NCBI RefSeq assembly: GCF_910589235.1 | Contig: NC_060969.1 | Location: 4,705,996-4,769,995 of the forward strand | Direction of reading: 5' to 3' | DNA length: 64,000 nt | DNA from: Vespa crabro | Taxonomy: Eukaryota > Arthropoda > Insecta > Hymenoptera > Vespidae | Part shown: positions 60,609-64,000 of the stretch, one piece after another | Position numbering within the stretch: position 1 is the stretch's first letter | Layout of the letters: each line of letters opens with the position of its first letter | Program-made: the position numbers and the translations under genes | The notes under the pieces: generated by a model | What the model was told of the DNA's origin: nothing | Seen by the model: the letters and a program-made list of their open reading frames with translations, nothing else | Databases searched by the model: none

Positions 60609-61951
60609 TTATATATACGAGTAAAGCATATAACCAACTCACATGCATATATACGTATGTACGTATGTAAGGTGGCTGGCTAACATTCCAGTCCTGGAGA
60701 GTCCGAGTCTCGACCCGGCCCACCTGTTTATCCCGATATGGCATTAGCTATTGCCGGAGAGAACACCGAAGAGCGTGTGCATGCGCACGATATGATAATG
60801 TAAAGACAGCCATCCGGGCAATCGCCGTGGACTTTAGCCGCGACTAAACGAGGATCGCTTATCCCGCGAACATCCGCTACCACCACCCTTCTTACTTTGT
60901 TTCTCATGCGACTAACCGCCGCGTTACTTTGTATCTCCCTTCAGATTCAGAAGAAAGAAAATCAACCGGGAGATAAAAAAAAAAAGAAAGAAAGAAACAA
61001 ATCGTTTGCTTTATAAATCCGTAAATAAATCAACCTTTTTAAAAGCACCTAATAATATCTAATCGATATCTTTCACGATCATATAATTAATTAAACGTGA
61101 CGTCTATCCGAAAAGATTTCTTACGGTATAGCATAGAACAAAACTCCTATGGATATTCGATATTCGAATCGAGGTATGAAGTGCAAAGGTGACAAAAAAA
61201 AAACAGAAAAAAGAAAAGGTACAAAAGAATAAGAAAAAGAAACGAAGGATCTCCATTCGGTTGGGAGAGAGGCACTCTCGAGTCGAACGGAAATCCTTAG
61301 GAAAATGGTTCGCGGTAGTGAGTCGAGTTCTCCGTAGTAGCGGAAGCCAAAGATCTCGAGTGCAGTATCCTGCTGATAAAACGGGTGCTGGAAAGGAGAT
61401 ACAGACGAGGCGTATACCTGATAATACGGCAGATTATGATAATTTTTGGACGTTCGCAAGCCGTTCCGTCTTCGGATTTCAACGAGTACGCGGAGGAGAA
61501 ACGTATCGCTCGAGATATCATCTCGGCTCTTAGCTCACGCCACCACACCGCCACCGTCCTGCTGCTTTGGGAGTAACTTAAAACTGTAAGAACATAAACT
61601 GTGCGGTGCGTGGGAGTCGGTCTTGAAAGGAGAGTAACGTAATAATAAACCCCCTTAGTCTCGAGGAAAGAAAATGCTAAGTGAAAAGATTTTTCATTTA
61701 TTTTTCTTTTTTTTTTTTTTTTCTTTTTATTTTTTGTTACTCTTTCTTTTTCTTCTCTTTCGCGTTCTGTTCTGCAAGGAAAAGGGAAAAAAGATAATGC
61801 AAAATAAAAAAGAAAAGAAAAGGAGAAAAAACAACAGTACATTCGAGTTAGAATCGTGAGAGATCATTTGAATCGTTCAACCGTACATATAAATCGTTCC
61901 CCATTTGAGAAAGTTCTTCGCATGTGGATACGTTTCTAGACGTTTTTACCG

Positions 61952-62134
61952 CTAAATCACTGGAAGAGCTTCAATATATCGTTGGACTCGCTGCGGAGGA
62001 ACCGCAGCCAAGTTCGCATCATGCATAATAAACGAAAATATCTGTAGCAAGCTATAGATCTTCTCGGCTTGTGTTAGCAAGTGGTCGTGAAAACTTGTAC
62101 CACTTATGTAGGCCACGAAAGCATGACTCTCCAC
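61952..62134 (-). CDS. Unidentified minus-strand open frame of non-repetitive composition
   Basis: A 60-codon frame opens shortly after a TGA. It reads with normal composition (VESHAFVAYISGTSFHDHL, then QIFSFIMHDANLAAVPPQ) and ends at TAG. It has no ATG near its start and no clear upstream acceptor. It could be a decayed or partial coding piece or chance; no family was recognised. Confidence 0.15.
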   Translation of the reverse strand: MESHAFVAYISGTSFHDHLLTQAEKIYSLLQIFSFIMHDANLAAVPPQRVQRYIEALPVI

Positions 62135-62632
62135 AAGAATTCATTATCTTACGCAAGACATGAACGTTTTCACGCATCTCTCTCTCTCTCTCTCTCTCTT
62201 TTTCTCTTTTTTCTCTCTAAATCACTTTCGCAAAACGTTCCGCAGATGTATCAAACTCTCTCTCTATCTCTAAAAAGAAAACTAATACATAATGACGTCG
62301 TAATTCATCGAGCGTAAAATTAACGGACGTTTATCATGAATCATATTAGGACTTTTATCTTTTTCTTTTCTTTTCTATCCTTTCCTTTTCTTTTTTTTTT
62401 TTTTTTTGGTAATCGCAAGAATCCAAAAATATTTGAACTTTTCAAATGGACTAACAGATCGAACCAAAGGAAAGATCGGGAAAGGAGGATGGATAAGAAT
62501 GAGAAGAATAAGACGAAGAAGAAGTTCGCGAGTAAGAAAGAGAGAAAGGGAATTATCTGAAGCTATCTCGTTTTCTGAGCGATCGTCTTTTGGTTCGGCT
62601 AACGCGCGAGTGCCGCGCGACGAAACCGGAAA

Positions 62633-63091
62633 TTACGTCTGGGCTTCCATCTCCGGTGTTGTGCCGAGAGAACTCGCCTTGGTGGAATTCGCCGTGAGAA
62701 AGCGAACGAGGAGGATAGACGACGCCCTCTTCGTTCCTCCTACTCCTCCACCACCTCCACCTCCACCTTCGCCTCCACCTCCCCCTTCTCCTCCATCTTC
62801 ATCGTCGTCGTAAAGGACGGAGAGTAAGGAGTTATTAAACTTGTAAACCTTCCTATCCACCGCCCGCGATACTCCGTTAACTTGCTTTCGCCTTCTAATA
62901 ATAACGTTCACGATGATGGAAACCACTGGGAGATTCGAAGCGACGAGTTTTGCCACTTTATCGCATAAATGAATACGCGATCCGTTTCCATAAAGAACGT
63001 AGTGTACCGTTAATACTTCATACTTGATCAGATAATTGTCTCGTGGTCTTCGAATTATCAGCTCGTTATCGGGACCAGTTTGGTCGGGTTA
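62633..63091 (-). CDS. Unidentified minus-strand open frame of about 150 codons with Gly/Glu run
   Basis: After a TAA at about 63092 the minus strand stays open to 62633. The first 80 residues are non-repetitive (PDQTGPDNELIIRRPRDNY, then VHYVLYGNGSRIHLCDK, then a hydrophobic LPVVSIIVNVII). A D/E/G run encoded by the CCA/CCT repeat follows, then about 35 ordinary residues. The first Met-type codon is a GTG at 62956 and no convincing acceptor was found. The plus strand is also open (62406-62813, ending in poly-Pro/Ser), so the strand is uncertain. Confidence 0.2.
62741..62815. repeat. (CCT/CCA)n trinucleotide repeat
   Basis: Imperfect CCT, CCA and TCG units over about 75 bases, reading Pro/Ser on plus and Gly/Glu/Asp on minus. 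Confidence 0.95.
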
Positions 63092-63499
63092 ATTTGTAGC
63101 CGGACTTTAAACTTACCCAATATGATTTTGTTTTTACGTTTTACATAGTAGCTCTTAACGACGATTTAACTCTAATAATTATCACTTTTTGATACATTTT
63201 ATCAATGTCCGTAGAAGACATTCTGGATTAGGAAAAAAAAAAAAATCATATTCAGATACAGATAGCTAATCGTTCTATTTTACTTTCTAAGAGTGAACAA
63301 CTGCATGTTATTCGAATATTTCATATCGAATCTGATAATAAATCGATCAACTATAAACGATGAAATATTCGTAATTATCCTAGATGGAAAGTTATAGGAC
63401 AATTAATAACATACGATGAACAAAACGAGAAGACACATATCCCTCTGTAATATATTTCTACGTGTGTTGCAAGAGATTTAGCAGTAGCAAAAGTCATTT

Positions 63500-63720
63500 C
63501 CTAAAGGCAAGGTTCAAGTTACTGTAGCAACAGACCGAGCGAAGCCTCGGTAGAGGGTAATAAAGCCATCTTGCTGAGGGAAGCTCGGGAGGGTGTTTTA
63601 CCTCTTCCACCCTCGCAAACCGCCCCCGAGGAGGTGCCCGGATAGCGATCTATACTGCTGGGCACCCCTCTCGACGTTGCCAAGCAACCACTCTCTCTCT
63701 CTCCCTCTCTCAACCCCTTC
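63500..63720. promoter_or_regulatory. Promoter-like block with two RFX X-box matches and a YY1-type site
   Basis: GTTACTGTAGCAAC (63518-63531) and GTTGCCAAGCAAC (63676-63688) both fit the X-box consensus RYYNYY-N(1-3)-RRNRAC. The second is a perfect inverted repeat. Between them are GCCATCTTGC (63565-63574, a YY1/Pho-type word) and GC-rich sequence (CCGCCCCCGAGGAGG). In animals, RFX factors activate ciliary genes through such sites near the start. The gene served, and its direction, are not visible; it may begin beyond the window. A 76-codon minus frame here is not recognisable. Confidence 0.45.
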
Positions 63721-63764
63721 TCTCTATACCAGGGAGAGAGCTCTTCCACCCTACAAAAGAGACA

Positions 63765-63769
63765 GAGGG

Positions 63770-63809
<40 letters not shown>
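63765..63809. repeat. (GA)n microsatellite
   Basis: GA run with AAA interruptions. Confidence 0.95.
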
Positions 63810-63978
63810 TCACAAGAGGATTGGAGAAAGAGAGAAAGAGGGAGATTGCAGTCTTATCTCGCAAGATACCGACAGTGCCCCTGCCTCCTTCAAGCCTCCT
63901 CGTTTCATCCTCCTCGTTTTCCTTCTTCTCTCTACCCTTCTCATTTTGGTCACCGTCTCCTACACTTCCTCGCAAGTC

Positions 63979-64000
63979 CTTCCTTCCTTCCTTCCTTCCT
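63979..64000. repeat. (CTTC)n tetranucleotide repeat, cut by the window end
   Basis: Five CTTC units to the last base. The array probably continues beyond the window. Confidence 0.9.

Noticed and set aside
1..64000. tRNA, rRNA, CRISPR array, bacterial operons or insertion sequences
   Set aside because: No tRNA B-box with a matching A-box and cloverleaf, no rRNA core words, no regularly spaced direct repeats with unique spacers, and no compact ORF organisation were seen.
1..64000. Assignment to a Hox cluster interval
   Set aside because: GAGA/YY1-type words and TTTATG motifs are suggestive, but no homeobox exon and no miR-10 or iab-4 sequence was found, so the locus cannot be named.

Overview
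The window looks like nuclear DNA of an arthropod, most likely an insect and possibly an aculeate hymenopteran. It is AT-rich. It carries a very high density of (GA)n/(CT)n and (TA)n microsatellites, intron-like splice signals with poly-pyrimidine tracts, CAG/CAT/CTC trinucleotide runs and long A/T homopolymers. It has no operons, ribosome-binding sites, insertion sequences, CRISPR arrays, rRNA or recognisable tRNA. The taxon is inferred from sequence style only. No open frame could be matched to a named protein family, so no gene symbols are given.

Layout: 0-26 kb is repeat-rich sequence with about twenty GA/CT tracts. It is punctuated by GC-richer, promoter- or enhancer-like islands near 2.3-2.6, 10.3-10.6, 13.5-14.0, 15.05-15.2 and 20.5-20.8 kb, and has one well-bounded candidate exon at 9.2 kb. 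From about 26 to 31 kb the sequence is AT-rich and lacks long GA/CT tracts. It holds short hairpins, a small minisatellite and a possible minus-strand spliced transcript. 31-45 kb is again microsatellite-dense and includes a 322-bp tandem duplication at 32.1-32.7 kb. 45-55.5 kb is the part most likely to hold a gene start: enhancer-like blocks at 46.7 and 47.7 kb, CpG-rich promoter-like blocks at 49.9, 51.2 and 52.5 kb, a plausible first coding exon at 52,598 and further candidate exons on both strands to 54.1 kb. 55.9-58.5 kb is a second stretch without GA tracts and with complex, possibly conserved sequence. The last 500 bases hold a promoter-like block with two matches to the RFX X-box consensus.

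Overall the window reads as intergenic or large-intron DNA around developmentally or neuronally regulated genes, with many GAGA-type tracts and YY1/Pleiohomeotic-type AAGATGGC or AAAATGGCGG words. Most long open frames in it are translations of microsatellites (RERERE, SLSLSL, YIYIYI) and are not listed as genes. All candidate exons are low to moderate confidence. Transcript data or cross-species alignment would decide them.
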